From VRUE01 sp963788975 (GTDB lineage: Bacteria; Actinomycetota; Thermoleophilia; Solirubrobacterales; 70-9): a stretch of DNA of 64,000 nt. Within the stretch, counting starts at the first letter, position 1. Each line of letters opens with the position of its first letter. Below are positions 42,846 through 51,385 of this stretch, piece by piece. The translations under genes and the position numbers were made by a program. A model generated the notes under the pieces. It was not told the DNA's origin and did not search any database. It worked only from the letters and a program-made list of their open reading frames with translations. The stretch spans positions 1-64,000 of the forward strand of contig CAWBIJ010000003.1 in NCBI GenBank assembly GCA_963788975.1, read 5' to 3'.

Positions 42846-44866
42846 CCATCGTGCCCGAGGCCGGCGAGCCAGCCCCGGAAGACCCGGTGCACCCGTTCGG
42901 CGCCGACGACGTCCTCCTCCGGCCAGGCGAGCTCGGCGGGGTGCAGCACGAAGGGGTGCGCCTGGGTCCCGCCCATGCCGCCGTGCGAGCCGACCAGCTC
43001 CTCGAAGGCGGCGACCTCGCCGAACTCCGGCCAGTAGGTGCTGTTGACCATCAGGTCGGCGCAGTGCGGGAAAGCGTCGGTGCGCCGCAGGTGGTCGGCG
43101 GCGTGGGGGCCGAATGGCTCGAGCGGATCCTCACCCTCCACCCGCCGCTCGCTGAGGAAGTGGGTGCCTTGCGCCCCGATCGCGATCGCCCCACGGCGCT
43201 CCGAGCGGACCAGGATGAAGCCGATCCCGGGGTGGTCGCGGAGAACCGGGACCAGCAGCGGGTAGATCGCCTCGAGCCGCTCCAAGCACACCCGGCCTGG
43301 CTCGCGGGGGAAGCTGATCAAGCCGAGGCAACCCGAGGCCATCACGGAGAGCTCCGGCGCCTCGCCCCCGTGCGCCCGATCCACCTCCTCGCGGACGTCG
43401 CCGTCCAGCGTCACCACCCCGTCGTCACGGCGGCCGCGAGTCGCCGTGCGAACCGTGCGCGCCGCGATCGTGTCATCACGGGCGACCTCGGTGAGGCCGG
43501 CGCTGAGGTAGGCGAGCGCGTCGTCCTCGCCCTCCTCGACAGCAATCGTGCTCTCCGGGTCGCAGGCCGAGCGCACCAGGTCCTCGAGGGTCTCGCCGTA
43601 GCGGTCGCGGAAGGTTTCCCCCTGCGACTGGCCGTGATCGGAGAGCACGACCAGACGGTAAGGGCGCGGCGCGTCATCGCAGGCGAGGGCGATCCTGACG
43701 ATCTGGCGGTCGAGGTCGCGCAGCACGGTGAGGGAATCGTCGCGTTCGATCCCCGAGTGGTGGGCGACCTCGTCGTAGGCGAGGAAGGTCGTGTAGACGA
43801 GCGGGCGGCCGGCGAGGACGTCGCCGACGACGCTGGCGACCTGGAGGTCGCGCTGGACCACGGTGGCCCAGGCGCGCACTGCGGCGTAGGAGCGCGAGCG
43901 GGCTATCCGCGGACGGACGTCGTCGCGAGCCTGCCGGCGCGCCGCCCGGCGCTCCCGGAGGATGTCCGTAATCGCCAGCACCAGCGTGCGGGCGACCGCG
44001 TAGGGCCGGGCGAAGTAGGCCGCGTAGTCGACCCCGATCGGTCGGCGGCGATGCAGCACCGTGCTCATCGTCAGCATCGAGTGCGGCGCGTCGCCGGAGA
44101 GGATGTTGGCGCGGCTGGCGCCGCCGGCATGCAGCAGCCCGCGCCCGTCGGAGCGCCGCCGCTCCAGCTCTTCGGCGTCGCGCGGGTGGTTGGTGACGAT
44201 CGCCGCGTCGCGATCCTTCTCCCACCAGCGGAAGGCGGGCATGTCCTCATTGGAGCCGTGCAGCAGGCCGGCCTGGCAGGCGCCGGTCTGCGAGGACCAG
44301 TCGGTCTCCCACCTGCTGAGCCGGTGAGAGCCCCGGCGCAGCCAGGCAGCGAGGTTGGGAGCGTCGCCGGCGGCCAGTGCCCGGTGCAGGACGTCGTGGG
44401 CGAGCCCGTCTATCTCAAGGAAGAGGACGCCTGGTACCTCGCTCTCCACGCGCTGCCCCCGCCGCCGCATCTGCCGGCCGACGACGTTGCGGTACCAGGA
44501 GTCGTCTTCATCGATCGCCAGCAGCGAGTAGAAGCCCGCGGTCAGCGCCGCCATCGCGATCGTGACAACGATGCCCTCGAGCACGCCGTCGAGATGGGCG
44601 CCCGGCAAGAGGTCGACGGCGAAGGTGACAAGAACGCCGTTGAGGAGCAGCGCCGCGCCGCCCAGGGTGAGGACCGTGAGCGGCAGCGCGATGCGCGCCA
44701 GGACAGGCCAGATCAGCGCGTTGAGGAGGCCGATGACCGCCGCCGCCCCAAGTGCGGCTAGGGCACCGTCCAGAACAAAGCCGGCGAGCAGCTCGGAGAG
44801 CAGCAGCAGGGAGAAGGCGTCCAACAGCAGGACGAGCAGGCCGCGCCAGACGATTCGAATGTTCAT
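42794..44866 (-). CDS. Membrane protein fused to alkaline-phosphatase-superfamily enzyme
   Basis: 690 aa. The first 130 residues form four membrane helices of the phage-holin-IV-like type (IVWRGLLVLLLDAFSLLLLS, AALGAAAVIGLLNALIWPVL, TLGGAALLLNGVLVTFAVDL, VTIAMAALTAGFYSLLAID). The rest is an alkaline-phosphatase/nucleotide-pyrophosphatase fold: VLFLEIDGLAHDVLHRAL (first metal Asp), TTFLAYDEVAHHSGIERDD (metal Asp/His), LVVLSDHGQSQG (metal Asp-His) and GGTQAHPFVLHP. The usual nucleophile position reads TGACQAGLLHG. Extracytoplasmic phosphoester or phosphodiester cleavage is likely. GGGGA precedes the ATG. Confidence 0.85.
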   Translation of the reverse strand: MNIRIVWRGLLVLLLDAFSLLLLSELLAGFVLDGALAALGAAAVIGLLNALIWPVLARIALPLTVLTLGGAALLLNGVLVTFAVDLLPGAHLDGVLEGIVVTIAMAALTAGFYSLLAIDEDDSWYRNVVGRQMRRRGQRVESEVPGVLFLEIDGLAHDVLHRALAAGDAPNLAAWLRRGSHRLSRWETDWSSQTGACQAGLLHGSNEDMPAFRWWEKDRDAAIVTNHPRDAEELERRRSDGRGLLHAGGASRANILSGDAPHSMLTMSTVLHRRRPIGVDYAAYFARPYAVARTLVLAITDILRERRAARRQARDDVRPRIARSRSYAAVRAWATVVQRDLQVASVVGDVLAGRPLVYTTFLAYDEVAHHSGIERDDSLTVLRDLDRQIVRIALACDDAPRPYRLVVLSDHGQSQGETFRDRYGETLEDLVRSACDPESTIAVEEGEDDALAYLSAGLTEVARDDTIAARTVRTATRGRRDDGVVTLDGDVREEVDRAHGGEAPELSVMASGCLGLISFPREPGRVCLERLEAIYPLLVPVLRDHPGIGFILVRSERRGAIAIGAQGTHFLSERRVEGEDPLEPFGPHAADHLRRTDAFPHCADLMVNSTYWPEFGEVAAFEELVGSHGGMGGTQAHPFVLHPAELAWPEEDVVGAERVHRVFRGWLAGLGHDGYASEVASPGASTRSSD

Positions 44867-45045
44867 CGTTGTCCCCTGGGAGGAACGACGCTTCGCGGAT
44901 TCTTGGAAGGCATAGTCGGCTCAATCTAGCTTCATTTGAGGCACTTTCTTCCAAAGTGGCCAGCTAATCTCGTGGGTGAGGACACGGGGTCTCGCGACCT
45001 GAAGCAGATGCAACCCGCAATGCCGTCGAACCGGCCTTCAGCGTT

Positions 45046-45073
45046 CCAGGCACTTCTCGCCAGAAGTGCCTGG
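45046..45073. repeat. 12-bp perfect hairpin
   Basis: CCAGGCACTTCT, loop CGCC, AGAAGTGCCTGG between the phosphatase gene and tRNA-Glu. No T-run, so not a standard terminator. This spacer (44867-45160) holds no gene. Confidence 0.6.
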
Positions 45074-45160
45074 AGCCCCGCGTATCCGTACACGGCGAGG
45101 GTCGCACTACCTCCGCAAACATGCTGGTAATCCACGGATGCACTTGGCTCCACAGAGCCA

Positions 45161-45233
45161 TACCGCTACGGGGATTCGAACCCCGGTTTCCGGACTGAGA
45201 ATCCGGCGTCCTAGTCCCCTAGACGATAGCGGC
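45161..45233 (-). tRNA. tRNA-Glu (anticodon CUC)
   Basis: 73-base cloverleaf on the minus strand: acceptor GCCGCTA/TAGCGGT (first pair G-U), anticodon stem CCGGA/TCCGG around TTCTCAG, T arm GGGGTTCGAATCCCC. Anticodon CTC reads GAG. No encoded CCA. Confidence 0.93.
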
Positions 45234-45326
45234 GCGGGGGACGCCATTCTAGCGAGCGCGGACGGCGGCTTGTCTCGTCGCCAGGGCCCGGGCGGGGGGC
45301 GCCAGGCGGTAGATTGCCTGCTTCCG

Positions 45327-45410
45327 GCGGCTGTGGCGGAACTGGTAGACGCGCACGGTTCAGGTCCGTGTGGAGGCAACTCCGTGGAGGTTCGACTCCT
45401 CTCAGCCGCA
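45327..45410 (+). tRNA. tRNA-Leu (anticodon CAG)
   Basis: 84 bases with the long variable arm expected of tRNA-Leu (TGGAGGCAACTCCGT). Acceptor GCGGCTG/CAGCCGC, anticodon stem CACGG/CCGTG around TTCAGGT; anticodon CAG reads CUG, the main leucine codon in this GC-rich genome. It contrasts with the short-armed UAA tRNA at 25209. Confidence 0.95.
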
Positions 45411-45435
45411 TAGGCGCCGCGCGCTCCAGCGCGCG

Positions 45436-46353
45436 TTAGGCGGGCTGCTTCGCTGCCGCGTGCCAGCCGGCACGGGCAGCGGTATCGGCGATCTCGTCGA
45501 CGAAGATCGGCCAGAGCGCTTCGGGGAAGTCGTGGCCCATGCCCTCGACCATGCGTAGGCGGGCGCCGGGGATGGCGCGGGCTGTGGCGCGACCGCCGCT
45601 GGGCCGGATCAGCGGGTCGCGGGTGCCGTGGATCACGGTCACCGGCAGGGTCAGGTCGCCGAGGGCCCGCGTGCGACTACCGGAGGACGAAATCGCGTGA
45701 ATCTGGCGCATGATGCCGGCGGGATTGTGGGAACGCTCGTACATCCTGCCCGCGATCTCCCGCAGCCGCTCCTCGTCCATCGCGAAGGCGGGCGAGCCGA
45801 TCAGCTCGAAGGTCTTGACGACGCGCTCGACGTAGGCGTGCCTGTCGCGAGGGAAGTGGGAGAGCAGCAGGGCGTAGGCCTTCGGGGTCGGCGTGCCGAC
45901 CAGGCGGTTGCCGGTCGTCGACATGATCGAGACCAGCGAGCGAACCCGCTCAGGCTGCTCGATCGCCAGCGTCTGGCCGATCATCCCGCCCATCGAGGCG
46001 CCGACCACGTGGGCCGAGTCGATCCCGAGGTGGTCCATCAGCCCGGCCGCGTCGGCCGCCATGTCCGAGAGTCGGTAAGCCGCGGTCGAGCGGCGGCCGA
46101 CGAAGATGTCGACGCGCTTCGGGATGCCCGCCGAGTCGATCATCGTCGAGCGGCCGATGTCGCGGTTGTCGAAACGCACGACCCGGAACCCACGCTCGGC
46201 CAGCATTGCGCAGAAAGCCTCGTCCCAGGCAAGCATCTGGGTGCCCAGGCCCATGATCAGGAAGAGCGGCTCACCGTCCGGGTCGCCGATCTCCTGGTAG
46301 GCGATCTCGATTCCGTTGGCGGGCGCGAGGCGCTCCTCGCTGAGGCTGTGCAT
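45436..46353 (-). CDS. Alpha/beta hydrolase
   Basis: 305 aa with the full catalytic triad: nucleophile Ser in VVGASMGGMIGQTLA, Asp in VIHGTRDPLIRPSGG and His in VEGMGHDFPEALW. The oxyanion strand is LFLIMGLGTQMLAWD and RFDNRDIGRSTM follows. The pattern is close to the aclacinomycin methylesterase (RdmC)-like group often annotated in actinobacteria; it should hydrolyse an ester of unknown identity. Divergent from the metallophosphoesterase gene with 52 bases between starts. The start ATG is at 46351-46353. Confidence 0.88.
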   Translation of the reverse strand: MHSLSEERLAPANGIEIAYQEIGDPDGEPLFLIMGLGTQMLAWDEAFCAMLAERGFRVVRFDNRDIGRSTMIDSAGIPKRVDIFVGRRSTAAYRLSDMAADAAGLMDHLGIDSAHVVGASMGGMIGQTLAIEQPERVRSLVSIMSTTGNRLVGTPTPKAYALLLSHFPRDRHAYVERVVKTFELIGSPAFAMDEERLREIAGRMYERSHNPAGIMRQIHAISSSGSRTRALGDLTLPVTVIHGTRDPLIRPSGGRATARAIPGARLRMVEGMGHDFPEALWPIFVDEIADTAARAGWHAAAKQPA

Positions 46354-46405
46354 GCGAGAAGTCTAGCCGGGGACTGGCTGACCAGCCAGGAAGTAAGTTG
46401 AGCGT

Positions 46406-47545
46406 GTGCGCACGGCGATCGTCTCCGACCTCCACCTCGGCAGCGCCTTCGGCGAGGACCTGCTGCGCGACGCCGAGATTCGCCAGGTCCTGCTCGGCGA
46501 GATCGCGGGTGCCGACCGGCTCGTTCTGCTTGGCGACGCGCTCGAGCTGCGCGAACGACCGCTGGCGCCGATGCTGGAGGTGGCGCGGCCCTTCTTCGAG
46601 GACCTCGGAGAAGCGATGCGGGGACGAGAGGTCCTGCTCGTGCCTGGCAATCACGACCACCGCCTCGCCGAGCCGCTGCTGGAGGAGCTGGCGCTCGCCG
46701 GCGTGCCGCTCGGGCTCGAGCACCGTGGCGAGCTGCATACGGGACCGTTGGCGCGGATCGACGGTTGGCTCGGGGAGGCTCGGCTCGCCGTCTCCTACCC
46801 CGGCGCCTGGCTGCGCGAGGACTTCTACGCGACCCACGGCCACTACATGGACTGCCACATGAGTCTGCCGCGAATGGAGTGCCTCGCGGCGGCGGCGATG
46901 ATGCGCGGCTTCGGCTCACCACCCCAGGCCGCGACCCCCGAGGACTACGAGCGGGTCCTACGCCCCATCTACGGCCTCTCGTTCGGGTTCGCCCAGTCGG
47001 GTCTGGCGCGCAAGGCGGCAAGGCCCTCGGAACGAGCCTGGCGAAGGATCTCGACGCCGGATGGAGGTAATGGCCGCATCCGCCGCCATGCCACGCGCAC
47101 CGCGCTTGCCGCCGGCATCCCCGCCGTCGTCTGGACTCTCAACCGCCTGCTCGACGCCGAGTTCTCCGCCAACCTCTCCGGAGGAGCGATCTCGCGCAGC
47201 GGGATCGACGCCGCGACCGAGCTGGCACGCCGGTTTCAGCTGGGCGCCACCCACATGATCACCGGTCACACACACAGGGCCGGCCCCCGAGCGGACGAGG
47301 CCGAATGGGCGCTGCCGGGTGGGGGCAGCCTGCACAACTCGGGCAGTTGGATCTTCGCCTCGGCCTTCCACCACCCCGGCCGCCCGCCGGGCCCCTACTG
47401 GCCGGGCACGGTGACCTGGCTCGAGGGCGACGATGCGCCGCGGCGGGTAAACCTGCTCGCAGGGCGCTGCGGCGACGAGCTGAACGCGATCGCCATCAAG
47501 CTGGCACAGGAAAGTCCCGCGCCGACGCTCGCCCCCGCCGGCTAG
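46406..47545 (+). CDS. Metallophosphoesterase
   Basis: 379 aa from GTG. The calcineurin-like metal motifs are all present: VSDLHLGSAFGED, VLLGDALELRE, VPGNHDHRLAEPL and ITGHTHRAGPR, followed by SLHNSGSWIF. An insert of about 130 residues between the third and fourth motif contains HYMDCHMSLPRMECLAAAAM and a helical region, longer than in UDP-2,3-diacylglucosamine hydrolase LpxH. The substrate is unknown. Its last four bases overlap the convergent dehalogenase-like gene. Confidence 0.88.
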   Translation: MRTAIVSDLHLGSAFGEDLLRDAEIRQVLLGEIAGADRLVLLGDALELRERPLAPMLEVARPFFEDLGEAMRGREVLLVPGNHDHRLAEPLLEELALAGVPLGLEHRGELHTGPLARIDGWLGEARLAVSYPGAWLREDFYATHGHYMDCHMSLPRMECLAAAAMMRGFGSPPQAATPEDYERVLRPIYGLSFGFAQSGLARKAARPSERAWRRISTPDGGNGRIRRHATRTALAAGIPAVVWTLNRLLDAEFSANLSGGAISRSGIDAATELARRFQLGATHMITGHTHRAGPRADEAEWALPGGGSLHNSGSWIFASAFHHPGRPPGPYWPGTVTWLEGDDAPRRVNLLAGRCGDELNAIAIKLAQESPAPTLAPAG

Positions 47546-48429
47546 CCGCCGTCGCGGAGCCAGTCGGCGATCGTGCGGCCGATCTCCGGCCCGGCGTCCT
47601 CCTGGAGGAAGTGGCCGGCGTCGGCAACCTTGCGTGGCGCCCGGTAATTGAGTCGCTCGGCCACCCGTTCGCCGACCGAGAAGGGAAGCACCGGGTCGGA
47701 GTCGGCCCAGAGAACCAGCGCCGGCCGCTCGTCCGTGCGCAGCGCGTCGGCGACCCGCTGGCCCTCCTCCGCGCCGGGCGAATCCGGCTCGGTCGGCAGG
47801 ATCAGCGGGAAGGCGCGGGTGCCTGCCTTCGACGCAGGCGTCGGGTAAGGAGCCTCGTAGGCGGCGATCACCTCGTCCCCTGGGTCGTTCTTGCAACCGC
47901 CTCGGACCAGGAAGCCGACCGGGACGTCTTCGTTGCCGCGGACGAACTCGCGGAACTGGAGCCAGGTCTCGCTCATCTGCTGGTGACCGGTGAACGGGCC
48001 CGTGTCCATGATCACCAAGCGGGAGAAGCGATCCGGATGCTCCACCGCTAGTCGCAGCCCGATCGGCCCACCCCAGTCGTGAACGACCGCTGTCGCGTCG
48101 CGGATATCGAGCTCCTCCAGCAGCTTCGCCATCAGCTCGACGTGGCGGTCGTAGGTGTACCAGCCGAGGTCGGTGGGCTTGTCGGAGCGGCCGAAGCCGG
48201 CGTAGTCGGGGGCGATGCAGCGATAGCCGGCGTCGCGCACCGGCGGGATCACCTTGCGCCAGAGGAACGACCAGGTCGGCTCGCCGTGGAAGAAGACGAC
48301 CGGCTGCCCCTCCCCCTCATCTAGATAGGCGAGCCGCAGTCCGTCCACCTCGTGGTAGCTCGACCCGAAGGGAAAGTCGGGCAGGCCCTCGAGGCTCTCT
48401 TCCGGCGTTCTCACGACGTCGACGCTCAT
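47542..48429 (-). CDS. Haloalkane dehalogenase-like alpha/beta hydrolase
   Basis: 295 aa. HGEPTWSFLWRKVIPP and the nucleophile motif VVHDWGGPIGLRLAVEH (Asp nucleophile followed by the halide-binding Trp) are those of haloalkane dehalogenases of the DhlA/HLD-I type. The general acid is in LVLWADSDPVLPF and the base in VADAGHFLQEDAGPE. It would cleave carbon-halogen bonds in short haloalkanes to give alcohols, though the natural substrate is often unknown. Starts at ATG 48427-48429, divergent from the sulfate transport operon. Confidence 0.88.
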   Translation of the reverse strand: MSVDVVRTPEESLEGLPDFPFGSSYHEVDGLRLAYLDEGEGQPVVFFHGEPTWSFLWRKVIPPVRDAGYRCIAPDYAGFGRSDKPTDLGWYTYDRHVELMAKLLEELDIRDATAVVHDWGGPIGLRLAVEHPDRFSRLVIMDTGPFTGHQQMSETWLQFREFVRGNEDVPVGFLVRGGCKNDPGDEVIAAYEAPYPTPASKAGTRAFPLILPTEPDSPGAEEGQRVADALRTDERPALVLWADSDPVLPFSVGERVAERLNYRAPRKVADAGHFLQEDAGPEIGRTIADWLRDGG

Positions 48430-48484
48430 TGCCGGCGCAGTCTATTCCGCGCTGCCAGCTCAATCCCCACTTTTCCGATCAGCT

Positions 48485-48542
48485 TTGTGCTACTCTGCCC
48501 GCCTTCTTTAGTACTAAGTCAGTCAAGAAACTAAGTCAGTCA
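48485..48542 (+). promoter_or_regulatory. Promoter and repeated operator of the sulfate operon
   Basis: TTGTGC (48485-48490), 17 bases, TTAGTA (48508-48513) form a plausible sigma-70-type promoter. Directly after it lie two 13-bp direct repeats ACTAAGTCAGTCA (48513-48525 and 48530-48542), separated by AGAA. The junction AGTCAAGAAACTA recurs with one mismatch (AGTCAACAAACTA) at 54193-54205 over another promoter. A repressor covering the start site is likely. Confidence 0.6.
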
Positions 48543-48564
48543 GAAAAGAAAGGAACTTCTCTCC

Positions 48565-49608
48565 ATGGGGAACGCTCGCAAGGACACCCGGCGTCGCAGC
48601 GTGAGCATCGGCCTCCTGGCCGCCCTCTTCGCGCTTGCAATTGCAGTCGCCGCAGCAGGATGCGGCGGCAGCGACGACAGTGCCTCCGGCTCGTCCAGTG
48701 GCGGGAAGCTCGACATCGTCGGCTACTCCACCCCGGAGGCCGTCTACGAGGAAAGCCTCGAGCCTGGCTTCCAGGGCACCTCGGCGGGCGCCGACGTCAG
48801 CTTCAGCAACTCATTTGGAGCCTCCGGCGACCAGAGTCGTGCGGTCGAGGCGGGCCAGCCCGCGTCCGTCGTCCACTTCGCGCAGGGCGGCGACATGATC
48901 CGCCTGGTCGAATCCGGTCAGGTCGCCCCCGACTGGAATCAAAATAAATACAAGGGAATCGCCCAGGACTCGGTCGTCGTCATGACCGTTCGCAAGGGCA
49001 ACCCCGAGGGCCTGGAGTCGCTCGACGACCTGCTCACCAAGGACGTCGAGATCATCACCCCCAACCCGTTCAGCTCCGGTGCCGCCCGCTGGAACATCAT
49101 GGCGATCTACGGCTCGCAGCTGCACCAGGGCAAAACGCCCCAGGAGGCGCTCGCGGCGGTGAAGACCGTGCTGGAGAAGACGGTGGTGCAGCCGGGCAGT
49201 GCCCGCGACGCGCTCGCCGCTTTCACCCAGGGTGAGGGCGACGTTCTGCTCGGCTACGAGAACGAGGCGATCAAGGCCCAGGAGGAGGGCGAAGACGTCG
49301 ACTACGTGATCCCGCCCAGCACGATCCTGATCGAGACCCCGATCGCGGTCACCAAGGACGCACCCGAGGCGGCCCAGAAGTTCCTCGACTACATCTGGTC
49401 GGACGCCGGCCAGGAACTGTGGGCCGAGAACGGCTACCGCCCGGCCAACAAGAGCCTGGTCGACCCGAAACAGTTCCCGACCCCCGAGGACCTGTTCACG
49501 ATTGCCGAGTTCGGCGGCTGGGAAAAAGTCAACGACGAGTTCTTCGACGATGAAACCGGCTCCGTGGCCGAGATCGAGAAAGAACTCGGAGTCTCGACGA
49601 GCGGCTGA
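48565..49608 (+). CDS. cysP: Sulfate/thiosulfate ABC transporter substrate-binding lipoprotein
   Basis: 347 aa; lipoprotein signal with Cys at ...AIAVAAAGCGG. The periplasmic sulfate-binding fold of the CysP/Sbp family is recognisable: LDIVGYSTPEAVYEESLEPG, SFSNSFGASGDQSRAVEAGQ, VVMTVRKGNP, IITPNPFSSGAARWNIMAIY and LLGYENEAI. It captures sulfate outside the cell for the CysTWA permease. Start ATG with AAAGGAAC upstream. Its stop and the cysT start overlap as TGATG. The mature protein has few sulfur amino acids, as is common for sulfate transport proteins. Confidence 0.93.
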   Translation: MGNARKDTRRRSVSIGLLAALFALAIAVAAAGCGGSDDSASGSSSGGKLDIVGYSTPEAVYEESLEPGFQGTSAGADVSFSNSFGASGDQSRAVEAGQPASVVHFAQGGDMIRLVESGQVAPDWNQNKYKGIAQDSVVVMTVRKGNPEGLESLDDLLTKDVEIITPNPFSSGAARWNIMAIYGSQLHQGKTPQEALAAVKTVLEKTVVQPGSARDALAAFTQGEGDVLLGYENEAIKAQEEGEDVDYVIPPSTILIETPIAVTKDAPEAAQKFLDYIWSDAGQELWAENGYRPANKSLVDPKQFPTPEDLFTIAEFGGWEKVNDEFFDDETGSVAEIEKELGVSTSG

Positions 49609-50516
49609 TGGACGCGCACCCGGCAAGCATCCCCCCAGTACAGGCAGCACCCCGGGCAAGCATCCGCCTGCCCGGGGTCGGCACCGGCCTCGGCCGCGGC
49701 ATGGTCGTCCTCTACCTGTCCCTGATGGTTCTGCTGCCGCTAGCGGCGGTAGTCGACGAGTCGCTCTCGAGAGGACTTGACGCCTTCTGGAGCTCGGTCA
49801 CCGGCGACCAGGCGATGGCGGCGCTGAAGCTGACCGTCGTCTGCTCGCTGATCGTGGTCGCGATCAACGCCGTCTTCGGCACGATCATCGCCTGGGTCCT
49901 GGTCCGCGACGACTTCCCCGGCAAGGCCGCCGTCAACGCCCTGATCGACCTCCCCTTCGCGCTGCCGACGATCGTCGCCGGCCTCACGCTGCTCACCCTC
50001 TATGGCGCAAAAAGCCCGATCGGCCTCGACGTCGCCGGGACGAGGGTGGCCATTGTGGTGGCGCTCTGCTTCATCACCCTGCCCTTCGTGGTCCGTTCGG
50101 TGCAGCCGCTGCTGATGGAGATGGACCGTGAGATGGAGGAGGCGGCGACCTCGCTCGGGTCGGGTGGCTTCACCACCTTCCGCCGCATCATCTTCCCCAA
50201 CCTGCTGCCGGGCGTCGTCGCCGGAGTGATGCTCGCCTTCGCCCGGGCGCTGGGCGAGTACGGCTCGCTGATCCTGATCACGGGAAACATCCCCTTCGAT
50301 ACCGAGGTCTCCTCGGTCTTCATCCGCAGCCAGATCGAGTCGGGGAACACCGCCGGCGCTTCCGCTGTCTCGGTGGTGCTGCTGGCGCTCTCAGTCCTGA
50401 TGCTGATCGCGGTCAGCCTCTTCGCCCACTCCGGAGCGCACGGTGAGAAGCGCGGCATCCTGGTTCGCGCGGTCAACCGCGTGATCAGCCGCTCCCAGCT
50501 GGGAGGAGGGAGCTGA
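49608..50516 (+). CDS. cysT: Sulfate ABC transporter permease CysT
   Basis: 302 aa with six membrane helices. The EAA loop that contacts CysA reads EEAATSLGSGGFTTFRRIIF followed by PNLLPGVVAGVMLAFARALG, and GEYGSLILITGNIPFDTEV is a family hallmark of CysT/CysU. The N-terminal 30 residues are polar. TGATG overlaps on both sides couple it to cysP and cysW. Confidence 0.93.
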   Translation: MDAHPASIPPVQAAPRASIRLPGVGTGLGRGMVVLYLSLMVLLPLAAVVDESLSRGLDAFWSSVTGDQAMAALKLTVVCSLIVVAINAVFGTIIAWVLVRDDFPGKAAVNALIDLPFALPTIVAGLTLLTLYGAKSPIGLDVAGTRVAIVVALCFITLPFVVRSVQPLLMEMDREMEEAATSLGSGGFTTFRRIIFPNLLPGVVAGVMLAFARALGEYGSLILITGNIPFDTEVSSVFIRSQIESGNTAGASAVSVVLLALSVLMLIAVSLFAHSGAHGEKRGILVRAVNRVISRSQLGGGS

Positions 50517-51385
50517 TGACCCCCACCGCTCCCGCCAAGTGGGGCCTGCGCGGCCTGGCGTTCGGCTACCTCGGCCTGCTGCTGCTCGCCCCAGTCGGAA
50601 TGATCTTCTACAAGACCTTCGAGCACGGCCTTGGGCCGCCGGTCGAAGCGATGACCTCACCGGAGGCCCTGCACGCGATCCAGCTGACCCTGCTGATGGT
50701 CGCGGTCGCAGTGCCGCTGAACACCATCTTCGGCGTCGGCTGCGCGCTGCTGCTCGTCCGCCACAAATGGAAGGGCAACGCGGTGGTCGACGGGATCATC
50801 AACCTCCCCTTCGCGGTCTCACCGATCGTCGTCGGCCTTTCGCTCTACCTCCTCTACGGCAACACCGGCTGGTTCGGTCCGACGATGGCCGAATGGGGCA
50901 TCGAGGTGCTCTTCTCCTGGCCGGGCATGGTCCTGGCCAGCATCTTCGTCTCGCTGCCCTTCGTGGTCAGGGAGACGGTTCCGGTGCTGCAGGAGATCGG
51001 CACCGAGCAGGAGCAGGCGGCATCGACCCTCGGGGCAAACGGGTGGCAGACCTTCTGGCGGATCACCCTGCCGGCAATCCGCTGGGGCGTCGCCTACGGC
51101 GTCGTGCTGACCACCGCCCGCGTGCTCGGTGAGTTCGGCGCGGTGACGATCGTCTCGGGTTCGATCTCAGGCGAGACGGAAACTATGCCGCTGTTCGTCG
51201 CCAAGGCCTTCGAGCAGTTCCAGGAGGAAGCGGCCTACGCCGGCGCGATCGTCCTCGCCCTGCTCGCCCTGACCACGCTGCTGCTGATGAGTGTCGGCGG
51301 CCGCAAGGCGAAGGCGAGCGGCGGCGGTTCGCTGCCCGCGGCTGAGCTGGCGGTAACCACCTCTAACACGAAGGAGGGTTCCTGA
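50516..51385 (+). CDS. cysW: Sulfate ABC transporter permease CysW
   Basis: 289 aa, six membrane helices, with the EAA loop EQAASTLGANGWQTFWRITL and GEFGAVTIVSGSISGETETM, which distinguishes CysW. It forms the membrane channel with CysT. TGATG overlap with cysA downstream. The C-terminal tail (KASGGGSLPAAELAVTTS) is polar. Confidence 0.93.
   Translation: MTPTAPAKWGLRGLAFGYLGLLLLAPVGMIFYKTFEHGLGPPVEAMTSPEALHAIQLTLLMVAVAVPLNTIFGVGCALLLVRHKWKGNAVVDGIINLPFAVSPIVVGLSLYLLYGNTGWFGPTMAEWGIEVLFSWPGMVLASIFVSLPFVVRETVPVLQEIGTEQEQAASTLGANGWQTFWRITLPAIRWGVAYGVVLTTARVLGEFGAVTIVSGSISGETETMPLFVAKAFEQFQEEAAYAGAIVLALLALTTLLLMSVGGRKAKASGGGSLPAAELAVTTSNTKEGS

Noticed and set aside
42020..44761. 913-codon open frame on the plus strand
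   Set aside because: Antisense to the phosphatase gene over most of its length; composition is Arg/Ala/Pro-rich with no domain. The phosphatase reading on the other strand has clear motifs.
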